This document shows positions 45,448 through 54,328 of a stretch of DNA of 64,000 nucleotides, piece by piece. The notes under the pieces are model-generated. The model saw only the letters and a list, made by a program, of their open reading frames with translations. It made no database searches and was not told the DNA's origin. Both the position numbers and the translations under genes were made by a program. The DNA is taken from positions 62,001 through 126,000 of the forward strand of contig CACEKE010000003.1 in assembly GCA_902560075.1 (NCBI GenBank), written 5' to 3'. Origin of the DNA: an uncultured Pelagibacteraceae bacterium. Lineage in GTDB: Bacteria > Pseudomonadota > Alphaproteobacteria > Pelagibacterales > Pelagibacteraceae. How positions within the stretch are numbered: the first letter of the stretch is position 1; the number at the start of each line of letters is the position of its first letter.

Positions 45448-46293
45448 ATGATATTAATTGATGGAAAAAAAGCTGCTGCCGAACTAAGAAATGAACTCAA
45501 AAAAGAGGTAGCAGAACTTAAATCTAAATATAATAAAGTTCCTGGACTGACTGTAATATTAATTGGTGATCTAACACCTAGTCAAATTTATGTTCGTAAT
45601 AAAGAAAAATCTGCAGTTGAAGTTGGTTTAAAATCAGATGTAATTAAATACCCAGATACAGTTGATGAAAAAACAGTTCTGGAAAAAATTACTGAGCTTA
45701 ATAAAGACGATACTGTATCAGGAATTTTAGTTCAACTACCTCTTCCTAAACACATAGATAAACAAAAAGTTATAGAAACAATTCATCCTAGTAAGGATGT
45801 GGATGGTTTTCATCCCATGAATGTAGGAAATTTATCATCTGGTTATGATAGTTCAGTTCCTTGTACACCGTTAGGGTGTTATTTGCTTATAAAAAAAATT
45901 GAGCCAAACCTAAATGGTAAGAAGGCCGTGATTGTTGGTCGATCTAATTTAAATGGAAAACCAATGACGCAACTACTACTAAAAGAAAATTGCACAGTAA
46001 CTATCACTCATTCAAAAACTACAGATTTAAAAGCCGAATGTCTTGAAGCAGATATAATTGTTGCTGCTGTGGGTATACCAGAGTTAGTCAAAGGAGATTG
46101 GGTAAAAAAAGGAGCAATTGTAATTGATGTTGGAATTAATAAAACAGATAAGGGTATAGTTGGTGATGTAGACTTTGATCAAGTTTCAAAAGTTGCAAGC
46201 GCTTTAACTCCTGTACCTGGCGGTGTTGGTCCAATGACAATTGCATGTTTATTAAAAAATACTGTTGAGTGCTTTAAAAGGTCACAAAAATAA
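45448..46293 (+). CDS. folD: Bifunctional methylene-THF dehydrogenase / methenyl-THF cyclohydrolase
   Basis: C1-folate enzyme (5,10-methylene-THF to 10-formyl-THF). The 281-aa protein shows 'SQIYVRNKEKSAVEVGLKSD' with the catalytic Lys, 'GILVQLPLPKHIDKQKVIETIHPSKDVDGFHPMNVG' (in parts), 'VGRSNLNGKPMTQLLL' and 'TPVPGGVGPMTIACLLKNT'. It closes the hemC operon and converges with the ABC permease gene with an 8-bp gap. Confidence 0.96.
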   Translation: MILIDGKKAAAELRNELKKEVAELKSKYNKVPGLTVILIGDLTPSQIYVRNKEKSAVEVGLKSDVIKYPDTVDEKTVLEKITELNKDDTVSGILVQLPLPKHIDKQKVIETIHPSKDVDGFHPMNVGNLSSGYDSSVPCTPLGCYLLIKKIEPNLNGKKAVIVGRSNLNGKPMTQLLLKENCTVTITHSKTTDLKAECLEADIIVAAVGIPELVKGDWVKKGAIVIDVGINKTDKGIVGDVDFDQVSKVASALTPVPGGVGPMTIACLLKNTVECFKRSQK

Positions 46294-46301
46294 AATAATA
46301 T

Positions 46302-48839
46302 TTATTGATTTCTTATAAGTGGATAAACCTTAGGACTTAAATATTTATAATTTGTGGACATTATTAAAATTAAAGTAATTGCCCCAATGCCTAAACCAAT
46401 ATTTATAATCAATTTTAAATTTAGTCCCCATGTTAGATTAAAAATATCTTCTATTACATAATAAGACCCAATAATTGCAAATATAATTGCTATTAGAATT
46501 ATTGAGGAGAAGACTAATAAAAATTCAATAATAACAGAAATTATCACTTCTTTTCTTGAAAAACCTAATATTTTAAAAATTAAATTTTGAAACTCTTTAG
46601 TTTTTCCTTGAACAATTACAGCACTAGAAATTACAATTAAACCAATAATTATTGTGATTGAAGAAATTAATATTACTGCAACAAATACTTTATTTAATAC
46701 ATTTGTTACTTTTGATAAGTAATCTTTTATTTTAATTATCGATAAACTTGGTAACGCTTTTAATAATTTTGTCTCTTCAAATTTATTTTGATTTGAAAAC
46801 TTAGCAGTAGCCAAATATTCATGAGGTATATTGCTTGCAAATTGTGGATTAAATAACATTGCAAAGTTTATTGACAGGTCACGGTAGTCAACAGCTCTAA
46901 AATTTTTGACTTCACCCTCTATCTTTTTTCCATAAATGTTAAGAGTAAAAATATCTCCCAATTTTACATTAAAATCTCTGGCTACTTGAGCATCTAAAGA
47001 TATTTGCAATTTATTTGGCTGAGTCAAATCCCACCAAACACCCTCAGTTAGAGGATTATCCACTGGAATTTCATCAGCCCATGACGATCTTCTCTCACTT
47101 TCAATGACCCAATAGCTGTTATTTTGAGGTGATATATAAGTTTTCGGATCAATACCATTAATTTTCTCTAATGCATGAGAGACGATTGGAACGACCTCAA
47201 TATTAGCGTTATTATCCATTTGTTTAATTTTTCTTAAAAAAGTTTCACGTTCATTATTTTGTATACCAATGAAGAAAAAATCTGGGGCAATTTCGGGTAT
47301 AGACTTAGAAACTTCTCGTTTAAAATTTTCTCCCACCAATGCTAAAGTAAATAGTAATGTTACACCTAACCCTAATGACATAATTGTTATTGGGGTAATA
47401 CCTTTAGATTGGGTAATATTTTTTATACTGACTTTAAAAGAAATATTAGGATGATTTTTAAATTTATTTAAAAATAATATTATTACTTTAGATAATAAAA
47501 AAAATATAAACAAACAAATAAAAAAAGCACCAAAATATGCCAGACTAATAATAGGTTTGTCAGAGCCAAATATAAAAATCGAAATTAGTATTGATAAAAA
47601 TATTAAGCTTATAGCAGATGACTTTTTTGTATATTTAAATTTTAAACTTTGGAATACATTTCTAAATAAACTTGATGCTTTTACTTTTTCTATGGCATTT
47701 ATTGTTGGTATAGAAAAAATGGCAAGCACTAGTAGTCCTACCAAAAAAATTCTTGTAAAATTTAAAAATGAAAAGATAGGTTCGATATTTAGACCAAGAT
47801 TTTCACTTAAATAAAAACCGACAATAGGAACTAAAAAAAAACTAGATACATATGCACATATGCAAACAACAATAAGTAAAATAAATAATTGAACATAATA
47901 AATAGATTTAATAATACTCGAACTAAATCCTAATGCTTTTTTGACAGCTATCGACATATTATTCTTGTTTACAAATGACAGCAAAGTATTTGAAATCCCA
48001 ATACCTGCTATTAGCATTGCGCTAATTGATACGAGAGACAAGAATTGGGAAAAGTTATTTATAACCCTTTTTAGCCCACTTGCTGAGTTTTCTGGGTATC
48101 TGATTTGAACTTTATCATCTTTTTTAAAAATTTTAATTATATTGTCTCTTGTTGTTTTTATATTATCGTTTTGTTTAAATTTAACTTTATATTCGTAATT
48201 TAAAAAACTGCCTAGATTATTTAATTTTAAAAGATTTAAAGTTTGTTTTCCTGCAATAGCAAAATCTCCAAATGCCACAAAGCCACTAACATCTGGTACA
48301 GATTTTATAATTCCTATGACAGTGAATATTTGATCCTGAATTTTTATTTTTTCATTTAAGTTTAAATTTAAACTATAAAAAATATTTTCATTTACTAATA
48401 TTGTATTTTTTTCTTTGTGGATCCTAGATAAAGCTCCTTTAGGCTCATGACTAACATCTCCATATAATGGGTATTTGTTGTCAACAGTTTTAACTCTTAC
48501 AAATAAAGTTTTATTTTTTTCATTTCTCGTGGTCGAAATCATTGTACTGAATTCAACCATTTCAGAAACAATTGCGAAGTCCTTAACTTTATTTATTAAA
48601 TTTAAATCACCTTGAAATCTGTTGTAATCTAACTCAAGATCCCCTCCTAGCAACTCCCTTGCATTATCTCTTAATTCCTTTTTCAAACTATCTTCGATAG
48701 TTAAAATTACACTAAGAATAAAAAGACTAATAAATAATGTTAGGACAATGCTTTTAATTTTAAAACAATTTCTACTTAAATCTTTTATTGAATATTTAAA
48801 TATTAATTTTAAGTCTGAACTTTTAGGAAATTTTACCAT
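46302..48839 (-). CDS. ABC transporter permease, YbbP/FtsX family
   Basis: An 845-aa membrane protein with two FtsX-type cores: an N-terminal helix, a periplasmic MacB-like domain, three helices ('SISAMLIAGIGISNTLLSFVNKNNMSIAVKKALGFS', in parts), a middle pair, then a second such unit ending with 'AVIVQGKTKEFQNLIFKILGFSRKEV'. This tandem layout and a length near 800 match E. coli YbbP. The substrate is unknown; with YbbA and TesA it may act on lipids. Overlaps the ATPase gene by 17 bp. Confidence 0.85.
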   Translation of the reverse strand: MVKFPKSSDLKLIFKYSIKDLSRNCFKIKSIVLTLFISLFILSVILTIEDSLKKELRDNARELLGGDLELDYNRFQGDLNLINKVKDFAIVSEMVEFSTMISTTRNEKNKTLFVRVKTVDNKYPLYGDVSHEPKGALSRIHKEKNTILVNENIFYSLNLNLNEKIKIQDQIFTVIGIIKSVPDVSGFVAFGDFAIAGKQTLNLLKLNNLGSFLNYEYKVKFKQNDNIKTTRDNIIKIFKKDDKVQIRYPENSASGLKRVINNFSQFLSLVSISAMLIAGIGISNTLLSFVNKNNMSIAVKKALGFSSSIIKSIYYVQLFILLIVVCICAYVSSFFLVPIVGFYLSENLGLNIEPIFSFLNFTRIFLVGLLVLAIFSIPTINAIEKVKASSLFRNVFQSLKFKYTKKSSAISLIFLSILISIFIFGSDKPIISLAYFGAFFICLFIFFLLSKVIILFLNKFKNHPNISFKVSIKNITQSKGITPITIMSLGLGVTLLFTLALVGENFKREVSKSIPEIAPDFFFIGIQNNERETFLRKIKQMDNNANIEVVPIVSHALEKINGIDPKTYISPQNNSYWVIESERRSSWADEIPVDNPLTEGVWWDLTQPNKLQISLDAQVARDFNVKLGDIFTLNIYGKKIEGEVKNFRAVDYRDLSINFAMLFNPQFASNIPHEYLATAKFSNQNKFEETKLLKALPSLSIIKIKDYLSKVTNVLNKVFVAVILISSITIIIGLIVISSAVIVQGKTKEFQNLIFKILGFSRKEVIISVIIEFLLVFSSIILIAIIFAIIGSYYVIEDIFNLTWGLNLKLIINIGLGIGAITLILIMSTNYKYLSPKVYPLIRNQ

Positions 48840-49488
48840 CTATAATTTTGATTTTTCTTTTTGATTTATTTGCAAGTTTATGATCGTGTGTTACCATAAT
48901 TAAAGATGATCCTTCCTCTGCTACATAATTAAATAGTATTTTTGATATCATCAGAGAATTTTCACTATCTAAGTTGCCAGTAGGCTCGTCAGCTAAAATT
49001 AATTCTGGTTTCATAGCTATTGCCCTTGCAATGGCAACTCTTTGCTGTTCCCCCCCTGACAATTGACTTGGCAGGTTGTTAAATCTATTTTTTAATCCAA
49101 ATCTGTATAATAATTCTTTAGCTTGACTGTTAGGGTTTCTGAACTTATTTAATTCTAAAGTTAATGCTACATTTTCTAAAGCAGAATAATTAGGTATTAA
49201 ATAAAAAGATTGAAATACTATTCCTATATTTTTTCTTCTAATTTCTGAGATTTTATCCTCTGATAAATTCGTAAAATCATTATTATTAAAATATATTTTC
49301 CCAGAAGTGGCTTTTTCTAATCCACCTATAAGCATTATCAAACTTGTCTTTCCTGATCCGCTCTCCCCTACAATTGATATAGTTTCTTTTTTTTTAACAG
49401 TTAGGTTAATATTGTTTAAAACTTTTAAATTCTTTTTATCATTTTGATATTTAAGGTTAACATTTTGTAATTTAAGAAGTGTAGTCAT
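48823..49488 (-). CDS. ABC transporter ATP-binding protein, YbbA-like (LolD/MacB type)
   Basis: ATPase of a Type VII (MacB-like) ABC system. In about 221 aa: Walker A '[19 protein letters not shown]', signature '[18 protein letters not shown]', Walker B '[16 protein letters not shown]'. The track extends to TTG 49536; ATG 49488 ('[14 protein letters not shown]') is chosen because it gives the normal N-terminus. That ATG overlaps the tesA ATG head to head on the palindrome CATG. Confidence 0.92.
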   Translation of the reverse strand: MTTLLKLQNVNLKYQNDKKNLKVLNNINLTVKKKETISIVGESGSGKTSLIMLIGGLEKATSGKIYFNNNDFTNLSEDKISEIRRKNIGIVFQSFYLIPNYSALENVALTLELNKFRNPNSQAKELLYRFGLKNRFNNLPSQLSGGEQQRVAIARAIAMKPELILADEPTGNLDSENSLMISKILFNYVAEEGSSLIMVTHDHKLANKSKRKIKIIDGKIS

Positions 49489-50095
49489 GAATAAAATATT
49501 TTTTATTAAAATAATATTGCTCTGTCTAGTAAGCATAAAAGTCTATGCAAAAGAAAAAATCTTACTTTTTGGGGATAGTATAATGGCTGGATATGGCCTA
49601 CCAGCCGAATATCATTTATCAACCGTTTTAGAAAATGATTTAACTTCTGAAGGTTATAATTTTGAAGTTATTAATGGCAGTGTATCTGGTAGTACTTCAG
49701 CAAATGGATTGAACCGTGCAGAATGGAGTTTATCTGATTCTGATATAAGTTTAATAATACTATGCCTTGGAGCAAATGATATGCTTAGAGGAATAAATCC
49801 AGATGAGACAAGAACAAACTTAGAAAAAATAATACAAATTGCCAATAAAAAAAAAATTAAAATCATTTTAGCAGGAATGTTAGCTCCAAATTCACATGGT
49901 AAAATCTATAAAAAAAAATTTGACAATGTTTATCCTCATTTATCAGAAAAATATAATTTACCATTAATACCTTTCTTATTAAAAGACGTAGCATTGAAAC
50001 CTGATTTAAATTTAAATGATGGGATTCATCCAAATAAAAAAGGTACGATAATTATAAGCAACACAATAAAAAATAAAATTTTAGAAAACATATAA
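49487..50095 (+). CDS. tesA: Arylesterase / acyl-CoA thioesterase I / lysophospholipase L1 (SGNH)
   Basis: Periplasmic SGNH hydrolase. Signal peptide 'NKIFFIKIILLCLVSIKVYA', block I 'LLFGDSIMAGYGLP' with Ser nucleophile, block II 'NGSVSGSTSANG', block III 'LCLGANDMLRGI', and block V 'DGIHPNKKG' with the Asp/His pair. At 202 aa it is a typical TesA. It is back to back with the ybbA-ybbP-like genes, the same arrangement as E. coli tesA/ybbA. Confidence 0.93.
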   Translation: MNKIFFIKIILLCLVSIKVYAKEKILLFGDSIMAGYGLPAEYHLSTVLENDLTSEGYNFEVINGSVSGSTSANGLNRAEWSLSDSDISLIILCLGANDMLRGINPDETRTNLEKIIQIANKKKIKIILAGMLAPNSHGKIYKKKFDNVYPHLSEKYNLPLIPFLLKDVALKPDLNLNDGIHPNKKGTIIISNTIKNKILENI

Positions 50096-50111
50096 ATATT
50101 AATTTAAAAAT

Positions 50112-51104
50112 ATGATAAAAAAATATCACCATTTAAAAGATGGAAGCTTCAGAAATCCAGAGGGATCTCCAGTAAGAGATATGAAGTTCAATTGGAGTTA
50201 CAGAATATTTAATCAAGAAAAAAAAAAATTAGATATGAACATTCCTAATGAACACGTAATTTCCAAGGATACGGTGATTAAATCACTTAAAGAAAATGAA
50301 AACAGTGATTACATTTTTTGGATTGGCCATGCTACTTTTTTAATCAAATTGGGAAATACAACCATTATAACTGATCCAGTTTTTGAGAAAAATATGGGAC
50401 CTTTAATTTTTGGTCCTAAAAGATACGTAGATCCAGCTATTGAATTAGATGAATTACCTAAAATTGATTTGTTTCTTTTGACACACAACCATTATGATCA
50501 TCTTAGTACTAGAACTATACAAAGATTCCCTTACAAGAAAGCTAAAGTTGCTACTGCTTTACAGCTCGGAAAATATTTTACTAAAAATGGATTTAACGAT
50601 GTGACTGAATTGGATTGGTATGACCAAATAAAAGTTAATGATTTAAAAATAACATTTGTGCCTGCAGTTCATTGGTCAAAAAGAAGTCTTTGGGACACTA
50701 ATAAAACTTTATGGGGTAGTTTTTTAATTGAGTATAATGGAAAAAAATTTTTCTTCGCATGTGATACTGGTTATGGTGGAATTTATAAAGATCTAGGTAA
50801 AAAATACGGTCCTATTGATCTAACCTTTATCAATATCGGAGCTTATAATTTTTATCCAATGGCGCCAAAAAAAGACAAATCTATTTATCATACAAATCCA
50901 GAAGAAGCTCTTAATATTGGACAAGATTTAAAAAGTAAAAAAGTTTTAGGAATGCACTGGGGTACAGTAGTACTCTCGTTAGAGCCTATTATGGAGCCAG
51001 GCGTGAGATTTAAAAATTCTTCAAATCAATATGGATATCATCCTGATGATGCGATAACATTTAAGATTGGTCAGTTAGAGACTTTAGATAATATCTTAAG
51101 CTAA
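50112..51104 (+). CDS. MBL-fold metallo-hydrolase (UlaG/NAPE-PLD-like)
   Basis: A 330-aa beta-lactamase-fold protein. 'ILWIGHATFLIKLGNTTIITDPVF' type start (here 'FWIGHATFLIKLGN'), metal motif 'LFLLTHNHYDHLSTRTIQ', 'FVPAVHWSKRSLWDTNKTLWGSF', 'FFACDTGYGGIYKDLG' and 'VLGMHWGTVVLSLEP'. The spacing is that of the NAPE-PLD/RomA group, which cleave phosphodiesters or lipid-like substrates; the real substrate is unknown. Same strand as tesA (16-bp gap). It overlaps the SDR tail by 9 bases. Confidence 0.87.
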   Translation: MIKKYHHLKDGSFRNPEGSPVRDMKFNWSYRIFNQEKKKLDMNIPNEHVISKDTVIKSLKENENSDYIFWIGHATFLIKLGNTTIITDPVFEKNMGPLIFGPKRYVDPAIELDELPKIDLFLLTHNHYDHLSTRTIQRFPYKKAKVATALQLGKYFTKNGFNDVTELDWYDQIKVNDLKITFVPAVHWSKRSLWDTNKTLWGSFLIEYNGKKFFFACDTGYGGIYKDLGKKYGPIDLTFINIGAYNFYPMAPKKDKSIYHTNPEEALNIGQDLKSKKVLGMHWGTVVLSLEPIMEPGVRFKNSSNQYGYHPDDAITFKIGQLETLDNILS

Positions 51105-51806
51105 TCTTGATCGGCCACCATCTACTGCAATTACTTGACCAGTAATCCATGAACTATCTTCAGAAATTAAGAATTTAGCAAGTGAAGCAGAGTCTTGCCC
51201 TTCACCAATCCTTTTTAAAGGATGTGCTTTTGCTATTCCATCTGCGATTGCAGAATTTTTTAACATCGGTTGAGCAATTTTAGATTTTGTTAAACTTGGA
51301 GCAATACAATTTACCCTTATATTTGGAGCAAACTCTGCTGCTAGACTAATTGCAAGCCCTTCAACAGCTGCTTTTGCTGATGCTATAATAGAATGGTTTG
51401 TAAAACCTCGATGAACAGCCGCAGTGGAAAAAAGAACTATTGATCCTTTATTCTTTCTAAGACTATCTTGAAAACCTTTTATAGCCTCAACTGCAGAATA
51501 AAGATTTAGTTTCATGCATTTATTGAAGTCTTCTTCTTTTGTCATTCTAACAGGTTTTAAATCTATAGATCCTATGCAATAAGCAATTCCTTTTGCCTCT
51601 GGTACATCGGACTTAACCTTCTCCATAAATCCATCCTGCAGAACATCAGCTACAGTAAAAGTACAACCCAATTTTTCTGCGATCGGTTTAACCTCATCTT
51701 CATTTCTAGCAACTAAATGAATTTCAGCTTTATCATTTGCAAGCTTCTCTGCAAGACTAGAGCCGATAGAACCTGTCGCACCAAAAATAATATATTTTCC
51801 TGACAT
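51096..51806 (-). CDS. Short-chain dehydrogenase/reductase family protein lacking the canonical Tyr
   Basis: A 236-aa Rossmann protein: cofactor loop 'IIFGATGSIGSSLAEKLA', 'AYCIGS', and a late 'VNCIAPSLTKSKIAQPML' with 'ITGQVIAVDGGRSRLA' at the C-terminus. Where classic SDRs have YxxxK, it reads 'NHSIIASAKAAVEGLA': the Lys is present but the Tyr is Ile. It may therefore be a non-classical reductase or a binding protein. Divergent from the photolyase-like gene, with 27 bp between. Confidence 0.85.
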   Translation of the reverse strand: MSGKYIIFGATGSIGSSLAEKLANDKAEIHLVARNEDEVKPIAEKLGCTFTVADVLQDGFMEKVKSDVPEAKGIAYCIGSIDLKPVRMTKEEDFNKCMKLNLYSAVEAIKGFQDSLRKNKGSIVLFSTAAVHRGFTNHSIIASAKAAVEGLAISLAAEFAPNIRVNCIAPSLTKSKIAQPMLKNSAIADGIAKAHPLKRIGEGQDSASLAKFLISEDSSWITGQVIAVDGGRSRLA

Positions 51807-51827
51807 AAATTTTTTTTTAGTTATATT
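51800..51827 (+). promoter_or_regulatory. Promoter of the photolyase-led operon
   Basis: CTGACA (51800-51805), 16-bp spacer, TATATT (51822-51827), then 6 nt to the ATG at 51834; again a leaderless geometry. The -35 box overlaps the start of the divergent SDR gene. Confidence 0.55.
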
Positions 51828-51833
51828 AACATT

Positions 51834-53330
51834 ATGAAGTTATTTTTTATACTTGGAAATCAATTATTTCCACCAAAATACCTAGATCGCTACAAAAATG
51901 ATCACCTATTTTTCATGGCAGAGGATCTAGAGCTTTGCACGTACGAGAAGCACCATAAGCTTAAAATATTACTATTTTTATCCTCTATGAGATCCCATTC
52001 AGATGAATTAAAAAAAAATAAACTTAAAATAGAATATTCAGATATCGAGAATAAAGAGTTCGGTAAAAGTTATACAGAAAAATTAAAAAAAATTATTAAA
52101 TCAAAAAAAATAAACGAGGTAACAAGTTTTGAAGTTGAGGATAAATTTTTTGAAATCAAACTAACTAAATTTTTTAACAGTATAAACGTTAAATGGAATG
52201 TTATTAAAACACCAATGTTTCTTAATTCTCGTCAAGAGTTTGATGCATATTTAAATAAAAATAAAAAACCATTTATGGCAACATTTTATAAAGAAACTAG
52301 AAAAAAAATGAATATTCTAATGGCAAAAGATGGAACACCAGTGGGTGGTAAATGGAGTTTCGATGAGGACAACAGAAATAAATTACCCAAAAATATTTCT
52401 ATACCTAAATTTCCGAAAATTAATGAGACCAAACATACTGTAGCTTTAAAAAAAATAGTTGAAAAAAAATTTCCAAAACATCCAGGTAGTGTAGATAATT
52501 TTTGGTTAGCTACGACTCATAAAGATGTTGTTAAGCTATTAGATTTTTTTATTAAGGAAAAGTCTAATTTGTTTGGAGATTATGAGGATGCGGTTGATCA
52601 AAAAGATAATATATTATTTCATAGCGCACTAAGTCCATATATTAATCTTGGTTTAATTACTCCGGAATTTGTTATTGATAGAATTTTAACCCATCACAAG
52701 AAAAATAAAATAAGACTAAACTCATTAGAAGGATACATAAGACAAGTAATTGGTTGGAGAGAATTCATGAGGGGAATTTATAGGGGTTATAATAAAGAGA
52801 TGGAAACACGAAATTTCTTTAAACAAAATAGAAAAATGAAAAGTTCGTGGTATGAAGGTAATACAGGTTTACCACCATTAGACTATGCAATTAAAAATGC
52901 TCTAACACACGGATGGTCACACCACATTGAGAGATTAATGATATTAGCTAACATTATGAACCTTTGTGAAATCAAACCTATCTATGTTTATAAATGGTTT
53001 ATGGAAATGTTTGTAGATTCATCTGACTGGGTAATGGTTCCCAATGTTTATGGTATGGGATTATTTAGTGATGGTGGAATTTTTGCAACTAAACCCTATA
53101 TATGTGGATCAAGTTATTTTATGAAAATGATGGATTTTAAAAAAGGTGAGTGGTGTAATATTATGGATGGTCTTTATTGGAGGTTTATAAATAGAAACAG
53201 ATCCTTCTTCTTGAAAAATCCTAGATTATCGATGATGGTTCGTATCTTAGATAAAATGAAACAAGACAGAAAAAAACTAATTTTTTCTGCAGCTGACAAA
53301 TTTATTAAGGAGAATACTAATGTCAGTTAA
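51834..53330 (+). CDS. Cryptochrome/photolyase-related protein (FeS-BCP / prokaryotic 6-4 photolyase lineage)
   Basis: A 498-aa flavoprotein. The N-terminal alpha/beta domain is 'LFFILGNQLFPPKYLDRYKNDHLFFMAED' type ('DPRP' family). The FAD domain includes 'GYIRQVIGWREFMRGIY', 'NALTHGWSHHIERLMILANIMNLCEIKP' (in parts) and 'MFVDSSDWVMVPNVYGMGLFSDGG'. Family members carry a 4Fe-4S cluster on four cysteines. Here only Cys378 and Cys441 seem to be at family positions, with Cys424 extra, and the 'C-x2-C' segment near residue 435 reads 'DFKKGEW'. Repair of 6-4 lesions or light sensing are both possible. Confidence 0.9.
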   Translation: MKLFFILGNQLFPPKYLDRYKNDHLFFMAEDLELCTYEKHHKLKILLFLSSMRSHSDELKKNKLKIEYSDIENKEFGKSYTEKLKKIIKSKKINEVTSFEVEDKFFEIKLTKFFNSINVKWNVIKTPMFLNSRQEFDAYLNKNKKPFMATFYKETRKKMNILMAKDGTPVGGKWSFDEDNRNKLPKNISIPKFPKINETKHTVALKKIVEKKFPKHPGSVDNFWLATTHKDVVKLLDFFIKEKSNLFGDYEDAVDQKDNILFHSALSPYINLGLITPEFVIDRILTHHKKNKIRLNSLEGYIRQVIGWREFMRGIYRGYNKEMETRNFFKQNRKMKSSWYEGNTGLPPLDYAIKNALTHGWSHHIERLMILANIMNLCEIKPIYVYKWFMEMFVDSSDWVMVPNVYGMGLFSDGGIFATKPYICGSSYFMKMMDFKKGEWCNIMDGLYWRFINRNRSFFLKNPRLSMMVRILDKMKQDRKKLIFSAADKFIKENTNVS

Positions 53331-53670
53331 AGTTTTTTTTAATAACTCATGTAAGATTTGTAAAATGGAAATTGATCACTACAAAAAATATTCAGATAAT
53401 TCATTAGATTGGGTAGACATAACAAATAATGATGAGGCGATTTCATTGACATCAAAAACGCAAGCTGAGCTTTTAAGAAGACTACACGTTATCCATGATG
53501 GAAAAGTAATTGGTGGGGCAAAAGCATTTTTAATTATTTGGTCGAGTATTCCGAAATACAATTTTTTATATAAAATCTTAAGTAAAAAACCACTATTCAT
53601 ATTATTTCATTATGCATATGAGATTGCTGCCTATTTTTTATTTTTAAAAAATAAACATCAATTAAAATGA
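53320..53670 (+). CDS. DCC-family thiol-disulfide oxidoreductase-like protein (DUF393)
   Basis: A 116-aa protein starting 'VKVFFNNSCKICKMEIDHYKK'. The CxxC of the thioredoxin-like DCC family is present, followed by 'AELLRRLHVIHDGKVIGGAKAFLIIWSSIP', also typical. It overlaps the photolyase-like gene by 11 bp, so they are made together. DCC genes often accompany photolyases; an electron-transfer or cofactor-care role is plausible but unproven. Confidence 0.9.
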   Translation: MSVKVFFNNSCKICKMEIDHYKKYSDNSLDWVDITNNDEAISLTSKTQAELLRRLHVIHDGKVIGGAKAFLIIWSSIPKYNFLYKILSKKPLFILFHYAYEIAAYFLFLKNKHQLK

Positions 53671-53798
53671 AAAAATCTAACTTACCTTCTAAATTATGCG
53701 TCGTTTGTAAAAGACCTTTTAATTGGAGAAAAAAATGGAAACTTAACTGGGATAAAGTCAAATATTGTTCAAAAAGATGCTCTAGTAAAAGAATATGA
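53667..53798 (+). CDS. DUF2256 zinc-ribbon mini-protein (43 aa)
   Basis: Too short for the ORF track. The sequence 'PSKLCVVCKRPFNWRKKWKL' and 'YCSKRCSSKRI' carries two CxxC/CxxxC pairs in the DUF2256 arrangement ('C.vCgrpF.WRkKWe..W..v.yCSerCr'), a small zinc-binding fold. The ATG overlaps the DCC stop (ATGA), and the TGA overlaps the next ATG (ATGA), so it is locked into this operon by translational coupling on both sides. DUF2256 genes are typically found beside photolyase/cryptochrome genes. Confidence 0.88.
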   Translation: MKKSNLPSKLCVVCKRPFNWRKKWKLNWDKVKYCSKRCSSKRI

Positions 53799-54328
53799 AT
53801 TTAGAAAAATACAAATGGAAAAGTAGAATATTATTTGTTTCGACACCGAATTATAAGGAAAAAAAATATTTAAATTTAAAAAAAATCTATCAAGATAGGA
53901 TTAAAGAATTTCACAAGAGACATATAAAATTAATTTGTAAAACAAATAAAAAAAGTAACTTTTCAATTAATCTGATAGGGTTTGATGGAAAGTCAAAAAA
54001 AAAATTAGATAAACTAGATTATAAATTAGTCTTTAAGACTGTAGATAAAATGCCATTAAGTAGAAAAATTAAACCTTTAAATTTATCTTTATTTTCAGAT
54101 TATAATCCCAAAACAACTACTCAAGGCCTAGGTTTTAAAAATAAAGAAAAAGCCTTATACACAATCGATACTATAAAAAATAGATCAACAAAATATCAGG
54201 TAAACGTTATTGCAACTATGCTAGGAAGGGCAAAAAATCACCCAAATAAAACTAGGGATATGAATGATGCCATAAAATTATTTAGTGAGTGGATGAAACA
54301 ATATAAAAGAAAAAAAAATGCAATTTAA
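53795..54328 (+). CDS. DUF4174-domain protein with extra C-terminal domain
   Basis: A 177-aa protein of two parts. Residues 1-90 match DUF4174 (thioredoxin-like): 'YKWKSRILFVSTPNYKEKKY', then 'FSINLIGFDGKSKKKLDKLD' and 'KTVDKMPLSRK' (family '...LIGKDGG.K........IDaMPmR'). Residues about 95-177 are a separate helical region, 'TQGLGFKNKEKALYTIDTI' and 'MLGRAKNHPNKTRDMNDAIK', whose family I cannot name. Coupled to DUF2256 by an ATGA overlap and to the FG-GAP gene by an 11-bp overlap. Confidence 0.75.
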   Translation: MNLEKYKWKSRILFVSTPNYKEKKYLNLKKIYQDRIKEFHKRHIKLICKTNKKSNFSINLIGFDGKSKKKLDKLDYKLVFKTVDKMPLSRKIKPLNLSLFSDYNPKTTTQGLGFKNKEKALYTIDTIKNRSTKYQVNVIATMLGRAKNHPNKTRDMNDAIKLFSEWMKQYKRKKNAI

